A DNA stretch of 43,976 bases from Paraburkholderia sp. SG-MS1 (GTDB taxonomy: Bacteria; Pseudomonadota; Gammaproteobacteria; Burkholderiales; Burkholderiaceae), in NCBI RefSeq assembly GCF_012275575.1, contig NZ_NPIH01000131.1, positions 1 through 43,976 on the forward strand. Reading direction: 5' to 3'. The notes under the pieces are model-generated. The model was not told where the DNA came from and ran no database searches. It worked only from the letters and a program-made list of their open reading frames with translations. This document shows positions 1 through 8,431 of this stretch, piece after piece (position 1 is the stretch's first letter; each line of letters begins with the position of its first letter). The position numbers and the translations under genes are program-made.

Positions 1-8
1 CCGTCGCC

Positions 9-512
9 ATGCCCGCCGAATCCGCGGTCACGCGTCTGTACCACGCGCCGGATCTCGCCGACGCGTACGCGGTCCGCCTGCCCGAGAACGCCATCGACGA
101 TCCGGAATTGCTGGCGCGCTTTGTTTTCGCGCATCAGGCGGGATGGGTCGGCAGACTGATGGGGTTGCGCGATGCGCTGGTCGCGCGCTTCGGACTCAAG
201 ACGGCGAAGCAGTTGCGCACGGAAGCAGCTGTCAGCTCGCGGGAGCGTGTCGACATCTTCAGGATCTACACGCGCAGTGCGCACGAAATCATCCTCGGTG
301 AAAACGACAGTCATCTGGACTTCCGGGTGTCGGTGCTGCAGCAAACCCGTGAGACGCGGGACGGCCGTTCGCGCTATCTGGTGCTGTCCACGGTCGTGCA
401 TTGCCACAATGGGCTCGGGCGCTTCTATATTCTCGCGATCGCGCCGTTCCACCGGATGGTGGTGCGCTCGGCATTGCGTCGAGCGGCGCGCATGGGCTGG
501 CCGACTGCGTGA
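9..512 (+). CDS. DUF2867 family protein
   Basis: A 167-residue protein whose overall pattern matches the DUF2867 family: an N-terminal segment ending in a conserved Ala-Gly-Trp, then a central basic stretch and a C-terminal half reading Leu-Ser-Thr-Val-Val-His-x-His-Asn followed by a hydrophobic Tyr-Ile-Leu-Ala-Ile-Ala-Pro-Phe-His segment. No signal peptide and no clear catalytic motif are visible. The family has no established biochemical role that I can name. The window begins only eight bases upstream, so a start further upstream cannot be excluded, although Met-Pro-Ala-Glu is a plausible N-terminus. It converges with the hydrolase gene that follows. The family call is from recognition of sequence pattern. 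Confidence 0.7.
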   Translation: MPAESAVTRLYHAPDLADAYAVRLPENAIDDPELLARFVFAHQAGWVGRLMGLRDALVARFGLKTAKQLRTEAAVSSRERVDIFRIYTRSAHEIILGENDSHLDFRVSVLQQTRETRDGRSRYLVLSTVVHCHNGLGRFYILAIAPFHRMVVRSALRRAARMGWPTA

Positions 513-607
513 AGGAGGTTGGAAGTTGAGGCTTTCGCGGCGCGGCGCGCCGTTCATCACGCGCCCGCGCCGCCTCTTCTCACGCACTCAAGTGCGTCAT
601 CGCATCG

Positions 608-1429
608 TCACGAGCCGATGAACTCCAGCAGATCAGCATTCACCTTGTCCGCCTCGACGGTGCACATGCCGTGCTGGCCGCCCGCATAGACCTTGAGCGT
701 CGCGTCCTTCACGATCTTCGCGGTCTGGCGGCCCGCTGCATCGATCGGCACGATCTGGTCGTCGTCGCCATGCAGCACCAGCGTCGGCACGTCGATCTTC
801 TTCAGATCCTCCGTGTAGTCGACTTCGGAGAACTGCTTGATGCAGTCGTACAGGCCTTTGATCGAGCCAGCCATCCCCTGCGCCCAGAACGAGTCGATCA
901 CCCCTTGCGAGACTTTCGCGTTCGGCCGGTTGTAGCCGTAGAACGGCAGCGCCAGGTCCTTGAAAAACTGCGAACGGTCATCGACCACGCCCTTGCGGAT
1001 CCCGTCGAACACGTCGATCGGCGTGCCGTTCGGATTATTGTCGGTCTTCAGCATCAGCGGCGGCACCGCGCCGATCAGCACGGCCTTCGCGACGCGCTGC
1101 GTGCCATGCCGGCCGATGTAGTGCGCGACTTCCCCGCCACCGGTCGAATGGCCGACGAGCGTCGCATCCTTCAGGTCGAGCTGTTCGATCAGCGCGGCGA
1201 GATCGTCGGCATAGGTATCCATGTCGTTGCCGTCCCACGGCTGCTCCGAGCGGCCGTGCCCGCGACGGTCGTGCGCGATCACCCGAAAGCCCTTGCTGCC
1301 GAGAAACAGCATCTGCGCGTCCCACGCGTCCGCGGTCAACGGCCAGCCGTGCGAGAACACGACCGGGCGACCCTTGCCCCAGTCCTTGTAGAAAATTGCG
1401 GTACCGTCTTTCGTCTTGATCGTGCTCAT
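608..1429 (-). CDS. alpha/beta hydrolase, non-haem chloroperoxidase-like
   Basis: A 273-residue single-domain alpha/beta hydrolase of the cofactor-free haloperoxidase/esterase type. Visible hallmarks are the oxyanion-loop His-Gly-Trp-Pro near residue 28, the nucleophile elbow Gly-His-Ser-Thr-Gly-Gly with Ser95, the acid Asp224 in Gly-Asp-Asp-Asp-Gln-Ile-Val-Pro, and His253 in Gly-Gly-Gln-His-Gly-Met. These form the complete Ser-Asp-His triad. The start is Met-Ser-Thr-Ile-Lys because AGGAG lies 7-8 bases upstream; a longer open frame to 1528 has no such signal and is Arg/Ser-rich. Members hydrolyse small esters or perform perhydrolysis; the substrate here cannot be read from sequence. No signal peptide, so cytoplasmic. 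A 15-bp inverted repeat about 180 bases upstream is a candidate operator. Confidence 0.88.
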   Translation of the reverse strand: MSTIKTKDGTAIFYKDWGKGRPVVFSHGWPLTADAWDAQMLFLGSKGFRVIAHDRRGHGRSEQPWDGNDMDTYADDLAALIEQLDLKDATLVGHSTGGGEVAHYIGRHGTQRVAKAVLIGAVPPLMLKTDNNPNGTPIDVFDGIRKGVVDDRSQFFKDLALPFYGYNRPNAKVSQGVIDSFWAQGMAGSIKGLYDCIKQFSEVDYTEDLKKIDVPTLVLHGDDDQIVPIDAAGRQTAKIVKDATLKVYAGGQHGMCTVEADKVNADLLEFIGS

Positions 1430-1960
1430 CTGTTGACTCCTGGTGGGTGAAGTCTGCCGTCGCCGGCAGGTGGATGATGCCTGTCGTGAAACCATGACGC
1501 GGCGCATGACGGGACGCCCGTTCAGCACGGCCTGCCCTGCACTGCCTGTTCATGACGGATTCGCGACGCGCTCCGCGGCCTGGCTCGCGGGCGTGTCAAC
1601 GTGACTATTCGAAACGAATAACGGGAATGACGACTTGATGGCTACGCGGCGCGCGTGCCGCTCGAGCGTGCGCTTGCTCGAGAACGCCGACAACTGGCTG
1701 CTTGCATGGTAGAGGCAAAGCGATTCATTGGCTAGCCGGTGACCCGGTGGAAGTCGGTTCCGGATCGGCTAATTGTCGGTTGATGACGGGTTGGGCAGGC
1801 GCTCCCTATGGGCCCTTTGCGGCGTGAGGTGTGCGGGGTTGCTCGCACTGAATGCGGGCGTTGCACGCGAGCCGCGCGCGTTCAGTGTTGCTGAGGGACA
1901 CCGGGCGATCGAACGGTCGGCAGACCGGCAATTGCCGAAACCCACCCCAGCGCCGACAAG
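1430..1960. other. intergenic region with candidate promoter for the hydrolase
   Basis: About 530 bases without a supportable gene. It lies between the start of the alpha/beta hydrolase gene and the end of the iclR-type gene, so it should hold the hydrolase promoter on the minus strand and the 3' end of the upstream operon. The only striking structure is the perfect inverted repeat at 1606-1620. Open frames here are short, Arg/Ala-rich and unsupported by ribosome binding sites. Confidence 0.6.
1606..1620. promoter_or_regulatory. inverted repeat TATTCG-N3-CGAATA, candidate operator
   Basis: Perfect 6-bp arms TATTCG and CGAATA around AAA, in an A+T-richer patch about 180 bases upstream of the hydrolase start. 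The form is that of a dimeric repressor or activator site (LysR, MarR or TetR type). No regulator gene is adjacent, so the cognate protein is unknown. Confidence 0.4.
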
Positions 1961-2713
1961 CTATTCCACCTGCTCCTGCTGTTCCTGCACTTCGATCGCC
2001 TGCTTCACACGCAGCAATTGAGCGGCATGCGCCTTCTGATCTTTCTGGATGCGCTCGGTCGGCCCCACCACCGACAGCCCGTACCACTCGCCACCGACCC
2101 TCACCGCCACCGCAATCGCCGACAGCTCCGGCGCACTCTCGCCGAGATTCGCGCACCAGCCCTGTGCTCGCGCCGCCGCCGCTTGGGCGACGAGCGCGGG
2201 CAGATCGGCCACGGTCGCCGCCGTAAAACGTTCGAACGACAGTTGTGCACCGAGCGCCTGCTGCGCGCTCGAGTCCAACTCGCCGAAAATCGCTTTGCCG
2301 ATCGAGTTCGCATACAAGGGCCGCAACTCGCCGGGCGCGCGCGTGTAGCGAATCGCCTTGGTCGACTCCACGACGTCGAGATACACCACGGCGGCGCCCT
2401 GAATCTTGCCGAGCACCGCGGTCTCGCCGCTCGCGTCGCGCAACTCGATCAGGCGCGGATGCACGATCTCGACCACCGGATCGACCGCATTGATCGCACT
2501 GGCGAGCATCTGCAAGCGCCGCGTCGGATAGTAGCCGCCGCGCTTTCTCACCTCGACCAGATAGCCGCGGCTCACCAGCGTGCGCGCCAGCGCGAGACAG
2601 CTCGACACCGGCACGTTCAGCAGACGCGCGAGTTCGGTCAGCGGCAGCGGCCGTTGCTCGGCGGCGAACAATTCGAACAGATCCAGCGTGCGGGCAACGA
2701 GTTTGACATCCAT
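1961..2713 (-). CDS. IclR-family transcriptional regulator
   Basis: A 250-residue regulator. Residues 1-75 form the IclR winged helix-turn-helix (Leu-Thr-Glu-Leu-Ala-Arg-Leu-Leu-Asn-Val-Pro as the first helices, then the wing Arg-Lys-Arg-Gly-Gly-Tyr-Tyr). Residues 85-240 are the GAF-like effector domain with Gly-Glu-Thr-Ala-Val-Leu-Gly, Tyr-Leu-Asp-Val-Val-Glu-Ser and Leu-Tyr-Ala-Asn-Ser-Ile-Gly-Lys-Ala, which binds small acids in this family. The start at Met-Asp-Val-Lys-Leu removes a long spurious upstream extension that overlaps the acyl-CoA dehydrogenase gene in another frame. It begins 17 bases after that gene and is the last gene of a four-gene minus-strand operon, which it probably regulates in response to the substrate or its CoA ester. 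Confidence 0.9.
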   Translation of the reverse strand: MDVKLVARTLDLFELFAAEQRPLPLTELARLLNVPVSSCLALARTLVSRGYLVEVRKRGGYYPTRRLQMLASAINAVDPVVEIVHPRLIELRDASGETAVLGKIQGAAVVYLDVVESTKAIRYTRAPGELRPLYANSIGKAIFGELDSSAQQALGAQLSFERFTAATVADLPALVAQAAAARAQGWCANLGESAPELSAIAVAVRVGGEWYGLSVVGPTERIQKDQKAHAAQLLRVKQAIEVQEQQEQVE

Positions 2714-2730
2714 GGCGGTCGGGAGATACG

Positions 2731-3897
2731 TCAATACGACTTCGGCAGGCCCAGCACTTTCTCCGCGATGAAACACAGAATCATCTGTGGACTCACGGGT
2801 GCGAGCCTCGGAATCATACACTCCCGCAAATACCGTTCGACGTGATATTCCTTCGCGTAGCCCATCCCGCCGAGCGTGGCGATCGCGGTCTGGCACGACT
2901 GGAACGCGGCTTCCGCGGCGAGGTATTTGGCGGCGTTGGCTTCGGCGCCGCACGGCTTGCCGGCGTCGTACAGCGAGGCCGCCTTGAACACCATCAGGTT
3001 GGCCGCTTCGAGCTGCATCCACGCCTGCGCAAGCGGATGCTGGATCGCCTGGTTCTGGCCGATTGGCCGGCCGAACACGACGCGCTCATTCGCGTACTGC
3101 GTCGCGCGCCGCAACGCCGCCTGCCCGAGTCCGACCGCTTCGGCGGCAATCAGGATCCGCTCCGGATTCAGCCCGTGCAGCAGATAGCGGAAACCCGCGC
3201 CTTCGTCGCCGATGCGGTCTTCGAGCGGCACGCGCAGATTGTCGATGAACAGCATGTTCGAATCGACCGCCTTGCGGCCCATCTTCTCGATCTCGCGCAC
3301 TTCCACCCGCTCGCGATCGAGGTCGGTATAAAACAGCGTGAGGCCATCGGTTGGTTTCGCGCACTGATCGAGCGGCGTGGTGCGTGCGATGATCAGCATC
3401 CTGTTGGCGACCTGCGCGGTCGAAATCCAGATCTTGCGGCCGCTCAGCACGTAATGGTCGCCCTCGCGCACGGCCTGGGTCTTCAGATGCGTGGTGTCGA
3501 GACCGGCGTCGGGTTCGGTTACCGCGAAGCAGGCCTTGTCGCGGCCCTCGATCAGCGGCGGCAGAAAGCGCCGCTTCTGCGCGTCATTGCCGAACACCTG
3601 CACCGGGTTCAGACCGAAGATGTTCATATGCACCGCCGACGCACCCGACAACCCGGCGCCCGAGCCGCTGATCGTGCGCATCATCAGCGCGGCTTCGGTC
3701 ATGCCGAGCCCCGCGCCGCCATACTCCGGCGACATCGCGATGCCAAGCCAGCCCGCCTCGGCCAGCGTGCGGTGAAAGTCGTGCGGAAAACCGCCTTCGC
3801 GGTCTTTCGCGAGCCAGTACTCGTCGTCGTAACGTTCGCAGAGTTTTTCGATGGCGGCCTGGATCGACTGCTGGTCGTCGGTGAATTCGAAGTTCAT
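2731..3897 (-). CDS. acyl-CoA dehydrogenase
   Basis: A 388-residue flavoprotein of the acyl-CoA dehydrogenase family, which introduces an alpha-beta double bond into an acyl-CoA and passes electrons to ETF. Signatures are Cys-Phe-Ala-Val-Thr-Glu-Pro-Asp-Ala-Gly (residues 123-132), Trp-Ile-Ser-Thr (157-160), the Gln-Tyr-Ala-Asn-Glu-Arg-x-x-Phe-Gly-Arg-Pro-Ile motif (267-279) and Gly-Gly-Met-Gly-Tyr-Ala (343-348). The C-terminal Glu-Gly-Thr segment that carries the catalytic base in MCAD-type enzymes is absent; the tail instead reads Leu-Ala-Pro-Val-Ser-Pro. Glu246 in Asn-Pro-Glu-Arg aligns by eye with the alternative catalytic Glu of isovaleryl-CoA dehydrogenase. It sits between the transporter and iclR, so its substrate is likely the imported acid after CoA activation. 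Confidence 0.9.
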   Translation of the reverse strand: MNFEFTDDQQSIQAAIEKLCERYDDEYWLAKDREGGFPHDFHRTLAEAGWLGIAMSPEYGGAGLGMTEAALMMRTISGSGAGLSGASAVHMNIFGLNPVQVFGNDAQKRRFLPPLIEGRDKACFAVTEPDAGLDTTHLKTQAVREGDHYVLSGRKIWISTAQVANRMLIIARTTPLDQCAKPTDGLTLFYTDLDRERVEVREIEKMGRKAVDSNMLFIDNLRVPLEDRIGDEGAGFRYLLHGLNPERILIAAEAVGLGQAALRRATQYANERVVFGRPIGQNQAIQHPLAQAWMQLEAANLMVFKAASLYDAGKPCGAEANAAKYLAAEAAFQSCQTAIATLGGMGYAKEYHVERYLRECMIPRLAPVSPQMILCFIAEKVLGLPKSY

Positions 3898-3937
3898 GGC
3901 AATGTCCTGTGGAATATCCGCGCGTCACGCCGCGCGC

Positions 3938-5239
3938 TCATAACGGAAATACGCTGACCAGCACCGCGGTAACAACCATGATGACGGTGGCGGCGAAAAG
4001 AAACGGAATCGTGAACTTCTGATGCTCGGCGAGTTCGACGCCGGTCAGCCCGACGATCAGAAAGGTCGCGGGCGTCAGCGGGCTGACCGGAAAACCGGTC
4101 GTCATCTGCCCGAGCAAGGCGGCTTGCGCCATCTGGATCGGCGGCACGCCGAGCAGCTTGCCGCTTTCCGCGAGAACCGGCAGGATACCGAAATAAAACG
4201 AGTCGGGATCGAACAGCAGGCTAAGCGGCATCGACACGAGCCCGAGCACGAACGGCATGTGGCGCGCATGCTCGACCGGCACGTGCTGCACCATGACCTG
4301 CGCCATCGCCGTGAGCATGCCGGTGCCGGACATGATGCCGGTGAACGCGCCCGCTGCGAGCAGCACGCTCGCCATCATCAGCGCGGCCTTGGCGTGCGCG
4401 TCGATGCGCTCGCGCTGCTGCCTGACATCCGGATAGTTGATGATCAGCGCCGCGACGGTGCCGAGCATGAACATCACCATCGGATCGACGATGCCCCACA
4501 CGAGCGTGACCAGCACGACCAGCGTCAAGACGATGTTGATCCAGAAACGGCCTGGGCGCCGCAAAGCCTGCTCCGCCGCGCTCAGCTCGCGCGGCGTTAC
4601 CGCGACCGACGCGGCACTCGCGCGATCGAGGCCGAGACGCTTCTCTTCACGCTTGCCGAGCATGTACGCCGTGCCGAACACGAAGATCAGGCCGACGATC
4701 TGCACCGGAATCATCGGATAGAAAATCACCGTGCCGGGGATGTGCAGCGCGGCCGACGCGCGCAGCATCGGCCCCACCCACGGCAGAAAATTCACGCCCG
4801 CAGCCATCGAGGTGACGCAAGCGAGAATCCGCTTGTCGATGCCGAGACGCGTGTACAGCGGCAACATCGCCGGTAGCGTCACGAGGAAGGTCACCGCGCC
4901 GGAGCCGTCGAGATGAATCAGCAGCGCGAGCAAGGCCGAGCCCATCACGATGCGTGTCGGATGACAGCCCACCACCCGCAACACGCCATTGATGATCGGA
5001 TCGAGCATGCCCGCATCCGTCAGGATGCCGAAGAACAGAATTGCAAATACGAACATGCCCGCCACCGGACCGATATTCTGCACGCCGTGCACGATGTATT
5101 TGCCCGTCGTAAGGCCGAAGCCCGCCACGAGCGCGGCCACGATCGGCACGACGATCAACGCGACGAGCGGCGACAGGCGCTTCGTGATGATCAGGCCGAA
5201 CAGCGCGACGATCGCGACCGTGCCGATCAGCGCGAGCAT
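3938..5239 (-). CDS. CitMHS-family carboxylate transporter
   Basis: A 433-residue polytopic membrane protein with about 11-12 hydrophobic segments. It matches the CitMHS (citrate-Mg2+:H+/citrate-Ca2+:H+ symporter) family of the ion-transporter superfamily, with the N-terminal Leu-Ser-Pro-Leu-Val-Ala-Leu-Ile-Val-Val-Pro segment, the Leu-Ile-His-Leu-Asp-Gly-Ser-Gly-Ala-Val-Thr loop and Asn-Phe-Leu-Pro-Trp-Val-Gly-Pro. A GGAG lies seven bases before the ATG. Family members import di- or tricarboxylates, sometimes as metal complexes. It is the second gene of the operon (CoA-transferase 186 bases upstream, dehydrogenase 40 bases downstream), so it probably imports the carboxylate that the two enzymes activate and oxidise. 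Citrate itself is less likely as substrate because no lyase or tricarboxylate-binding protein is present. Confidence 0.85.
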   Translation of the reverse strand: MLALIGTVAIVALFGLIITKRLSPLVALIVVPIVAALVAGFGLTTGKYIVHGVQNIGPVAGMFVFAILFFGILTDAGMLDPIINGVLRVVGCHPTRIVMGSALLALLIHLDGSGAVTFLVTLPAMLPLYTRLGIDKRILACVTSMAAGVNFLPWVGPMLRASAALHIPGTVIFYPMIPVQIVGLIFVFGTAYMLGKREEKRLGLDRASAASVAVTPRELSAAEQALRRPGRFWINIVLTLVVLVTLVWGIVDPMVMFMLGTVAALIINYPDVRQQRERIDAHAKAALMMASVLLAAGAFTGIMSGTGMLTAMAQVMVQHVPVEHARHMPFVLGLVSMPLSLLFDPDSFYFGILPVLAESGKLLGVPPIQMAQAALLGQMTTGFPVSPLTPATFLIVGLTGVELAEHQKFTIPFLFAATVIMVVTAVLVSVFPL

Positions 5240-5425
5240 GGGAAGGCTCCTCGTGCACGGTGGTTTTCGTCATCGGCGGATGCTGCGAACGTTGCCGGCG
5301 AGCGCCGTCCTGCATGATTCATGCACATGCTGTCTCCTTCGCGGCATGGGCCGCGCTGTGTTGTAGCGAGATGGAAAGCCGATGAAGCGCAAGCGCCCCA
5401 GGCCGACTCAAACCGATGGCAACCG

Positions 5426-6571
5426 TCAGCCGTCCGCCGGCGGCGCGCCGAACACCTGCCCGGCATGCTCGTTCAGCGCAGGCGGCGCACTGCGATAGGT
5501 GGCGGGCGTACGGCTTAGCTTGATCGGCGACGCAATGCCTTTGTACGAGCCCAACGCGACCCGCATCGCGCGATGCGCCGTATGCGGATGCTCCAGCGCC
5601 GCACCGAGGCCGAGCACCGGTGCGCACGGCACGCCGCGCCGGATCAGCGTATCGGCGAGCAGTTCGCCCTCCCATTCGGCAAAGCGCGCCTCCAGCTCCG
5701 CGCGCAATTCGCGGCGATGCGCACTGCGCTCCCGGTTGCTGGCGAAGCGCACATCGGCGGGCAGAGACGGTGTGTCGATCACCGCGCACAGTTGCGCGAA
5801 CTGCGCGTTGTTGCCGACCGCCAGAAAAATATCGACGCTGCCGGTATGGAACATGTCGTACGGCGTGATGTTCGGATGCGCGTTGCCGCTGCGCTGCGGC
5901 TCGTCGCCCGAGTAGAACCAGTTCGGTGTATGCGGATGCAGGATCGACAACGCGCTATCGAACAGCGTGGATTCGACGAACTGGCCGCGTCCGCTCGTCT
6001 CCCGTTCTCGCAGCGCCATCAGAATGCCGAGCGCCGCGTTCAGGCCCGTGACGAGATCGACGATCGGCACGCCGATGCGCAACGGCGCGCCGCCGGCTTC
6101 GCCGTTCACGCTCATCAGCCCGGTGAGGGCCTGCACCGCCGCGTCGTAGCCCGGCAATGCGCCCAGCGGGCCGTCCGCGCCGAAGCCCGACACGCGGCAA
6201 TGCACGAGCCGGGGAAAGCGCGCCTGCAACGCGTCGTAGCCGAGCCCCCAGCGCTCCAGCGTGCCGATCTTGAAGTTCTCGACCAGCACGTCGGCCGTGT
6301 CGAGCAGATGCAGCAGCTTCGCACGTTCGCTTTCCTGCGCCAGATCGAGCGCCACCCCTCGTTTGTTGCGGTTCACGCCGAGGAAGTACGACGCCGTGTC
6401 GCCGTCGAACGGCGGGCCCCAGGTGCGGGTTTCGTCGCCATGGGGCGGCTCGACCTTGATCACGTCCGCGCCGTGGTCGGCGAGGATCTGCGTGCAATAC
6501 GGACCGCCCAGCACGCGTGACAGATCGACGATGCGAAGGCCCGCGAGCGAACCTGGGGTGAGATTGAGCAA
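5426..6571 (-). CDS. CaiB/BaiF (class III) CoA-transferase
   Basis: A 381-residue family III CoA-transferase, the group of formyl-CoA transferase, CaiB and succinyl-CoA:acid transferases. The N-terminus has the family pattern Gly-Leu-Arg-Ile-Val-Asp-Leu-Ser-Arg-Val-Leu-Gly-Gly-Pro-Tyr and Asp-Val-Ile-Lys-Val-Glu-Pro. The expected nucleophilic aspartate is Asp172 in Gly-Val-Pro-Ile-Val-Asp-Leu-Val-Thr-Gly. The start is TTG: AGGAGA lies eight bases upstream, the family N-terminus begins immediately afterwards, and there is no in-frame ATG until well inside the domain. First gene of the operon with the CitMHS carrier, the acyl-CoA dehydrogenase and iclR. It most likely moves CoA from a donor such as succinyl-CoA onto the imported acid; donor and acceptor cannot be told from sequence. 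Confidence 0.9.
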   Translation of the reverse strand: MLNLTPGSLAGLRIVDLSRVLGGPYCTQILADHGADVIKVEPPHGDETRTWGPPFDGDTASYFLGVNRNKRGVALDLAQESERAKLLHLLDTADVLVENFKIGTLERWGLGYDALQARFPRLVHCRVSGFGADGPLGALPGYDAAVQALTGLMSVNGEAGGAPLRIGVPIVDLVTGLNAALGILMALRERETSGRGQFVESTLFDSALSILHPHTPNWFYSGDEPQRSGNAHPNITPYDMFHTGSVDIFLAVGNNAQFAQLCAVIDTPSLPADVRFASNRERSAHRRELRAELEARFAEWEGELLADTLIRRGVPCAPVLGLGAALEHPHTAHRAMRVALGSYKGIASPIKLSRTPATYRSAPPALNEHAGQVFGAPPADG

Positions 6572-6982
6572 GGCTTGTCTCCTGTGGGCCGACTGAAGAA
6601 GCAGCGGCTTTTAATTCCTGTATGTGAATAAAACTTTATGCTCAGGAAATACCGAAGTCAAGCGGGTCGCGGGCAAACACCAGGGCCGAGCCCGTGCGAA
6701 GGCGACGAGGCCCATTGCTGCGGCGCGGTCGATTGACGCAGTCGAGGTGCGCACGCGCAGAGTTCACGCGCGAAGACAGTCAGGAAAACTTGATACCCAT
6801 CAATGGTTTGTCGCTTACAAACACAAAAACGGCTTAAAACAAGGCGGTTTTTTGACGCACGTCGCGGCGCAGCAAAATTGTTCCCGATCCCCTACCCTTT
6901 GCGCCATCTGCAGCCGCAGTGCGCACCGACACCGGTCGACGCGCGTAGTCCGCTCTCGCGGCCATCACGCACAAACACGCTC
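6572..6982. promoter_or_regulatory. divergent control region, CoA-transferase operon and cioAB
   Basis: Some 410 bases between divergent operons. The left part (about 6611-6650) is A+T-rich and holds TTCCTG and CAGGAA half-sites 22 bases apart, which could form part of the CoA-transferase promoter and an IclR site. The middle contains the FNR/Anr box at 6790-6803, followed by an A-rich stretch with a weak minus-10-like CTTAAA near 6833. The rest is the cioA leader. No gene is supported. Confidence 0.6.
6790..6803. promoter_or_regulatory. FNR/Anr box (TTGAT-N4-ATCAA)
   Basis: The sequence TTGATACCCATCAA is a perfect match to the FNR/Anr/Fnr-type consensus TTGAT-N4-ATCAA. It lies about 185 bases upstream of the cioA start codon, in the divergent region. 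The spacing to the weak downstream minus-10-like element would place it around minus 40 to minus 49, compatible with activation of the oxidase operon at low oxygen. It is far from the CoA-transferase start, so cioAB is the likelier target. Confidence 0.8.
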
Positions 6983-8395
6983 ATGAACTCCGCAATATCG
7001 GCATTCGATCTCGCCCGCATTCAATTCGCGTTCACCGTCTCTTTTCACATCGTGTTTCCGGCGCTCAGCATCGGTCTCGCCAGTTTCATCGCCGTCCTCG
7101 AATGGCGCTGGCTGAAGACCGGCAAGGCGTACTACAAAGATCTTTGCCTGTTCTGGTCGAAAATCTTCGCAGTGGCCTTCGGCATGGGCGTCGTCTCCGG
7201 CGTCGTGATGAGCTATCAGTTCGGCACCAACTGGTCGGGCTTCTCCAGTTTCGCGGGCCCCGTCACCGGGCCGTTGCTGATGTACGAGGTGATGACCGCT
7301 TTCTTTCTCGAAGCGGGCTTCCTCGGCATCATGCTGTTCGGCTGGCAGCGCGTGAGTCCGCGCGCGCACTTCGGCGCCACGCTGATGGTCGCCGTCGGCA
7401 CGCTGATCTCGACCTTCTGGATTCTCGCTTCCAATAGCTGGATGCAAACGCCGCAAGGTTTCGAAGTCGTGAACGGCCACGTCGTGCCGCTCGACTGGCT
7501 CAAGATCATCTTCAACCCGTCGTTCCCGTACCGGCTCGCGCATATGGCGCTCGCGGCGTTCATCGTCGCGGGGCTGGTGGTGGCGGCCGTGGGCGCATGG
7601 CATCTGTTGCGCGGACGGCGCGATCCGGCAGTGAAGAAAATGTTCTCGATGGCGCTGTGGCTGCTGTTGATTCTCACGCCGATCCAGGCATTCGTCGGTG
7701 ATCAGCACGGTCTGAACACGCGCGAATATCAGCCGGCGAAGATCGCCGCGATCGAAGGTCTCTGGGATACCGAAAAAGGCGGTACCGCGCTGAACCTGTT
7801 CGGCATTCCCGATATGAAGGCGCAGACCACGCGCTACGCGGTGTCGATTCCGCACCTGGGCAGCCTCATCCTCACGCATAGCTGGGACGGCGAGATTCGC
7901 GGCCTCAAGGAATTCCCGCCGCAGGATCGTCCGAACTCGACGGTGGTGTTCTGGAGCTTTCGCATCATGGCCGGGCTCGGCGTTCTGATGATCGCGATGT
8001 CGCTCGCCGCCTGGGCGCTGCGCCGCCGCGGACGTCTGTTCGAATCGAAGTGGTTCCAGCGCTTTGCCGTCGCGATGGGCCCGACCGGGTTCATCACGCT
8101 GCTGGCCGGCTGGGTCACCACCGAAGCGGGCCGCCAGCCGTGGGTCGTGTACGGCGTGATGCGCACCTCGCAGGCCGTGTCGCCGCTGACCGCGCAGCAG
8201 GTGGGCATCTCGTTGATGGCCTTCGTGGTCGTCTACTTCCTCGTCTTCGGCACTGGCATCTACTACATGCTCAAGCTGATGCGCTCGGGCCCGGCGTTGC
8301 CGGGACACACGCCGCACGGCGTGCCGCGCCACGAGCCGAATCAAACCGCGCGCCGTCCACTGTCCGCCGCCGATCAGATGATCGACGCCGCGTAA
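6983..8395 (+). CDS. cioA: cytochrome bd-type ubiquinol oxidase subunit I (CIO type)
   Basis: A 470-residue CydA/CioA homologue with about nine membrane segments. It oxidises ubiquinol and carries the haems of the terminal oxidase in the inner membrane. His22 in Ser-Phe-His-Ile-Val-Phe-Pro corresponds to the haem b595-region ligand near the N-terminus, and the Gly-Arg-Gln-Pro-Trp quinol-site signature is at 383-387. The protein lacks the long Q-loop insertion of E. coli CydA, so it belongs to the short-loop, cyanide-insensitive (CIO) group. The start at Met-Asn-Ser-Ala is chosen from homology; an upstream in-frame extension to 6803 runs through the promoter and overlaps the Anr box. No strong ribosome binding site is visible. 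cioB follows 36 bases later. Confidence 0.95.
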   Translation: MNSAISAFDLARIQFAFTVSFHIVFPALSIGLASFIAVLEWRWLKTGKAYYKDLCLFWSKIFAVAFGMGVVSGVVMSYQFGTNWSGFSSFAGPVTGPLLMYEVMTAFFLEAGFLGIMLFGWQRVSPRAHFGATLMVAVGTLISTFWILASNSWMQTPQGFEVVNGHVVPLDWLKIIFNPSFPYRLAHMALAAFIVAGLVVAAVGAWHLLRGRRDPAVKKMFSMALWLLLILTPIQAFVGDQHGLNTREYQPAKIAAIEGLWDTEKGGTALNLFGIPDMKAQTTRYAVSIPHLGSLILTHSWDGEIRGLKEFPPQDRPNSTVVFWSFRIMAGLGVLMIAMSLAAWALRRRGRLFESKWFQRFAVAMGPTGFITLLAGWVTTEAGRQPWVVYGVMRTSQAVSPLTAQQVGISLMAFVVVYFLVFGTGIYYMLKLMRSGPALPGHTPHGVPRHEPNQTARRPLSAADQMIDAA

Positions 8396-8431
8396 GCGCA
8401 ACCCTCACCCGAACCACTTGCGAGAAAGAAA

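Noticed and set aside
6615..6648. TTCCTG and CAGGAA half-sites as an IclR operator
   Set aside because: The 22-base spacer is long, the flanks mismatch, and half-sites this short are expected by chance; not listed as a site.
6965..8401. Long antisense open frame opposite cioA (478 codons)
   Set aside because: Arg/His/Glu-rich composition typical of the antisense frame of a G+C-rich gene; cioA is unambiguous.
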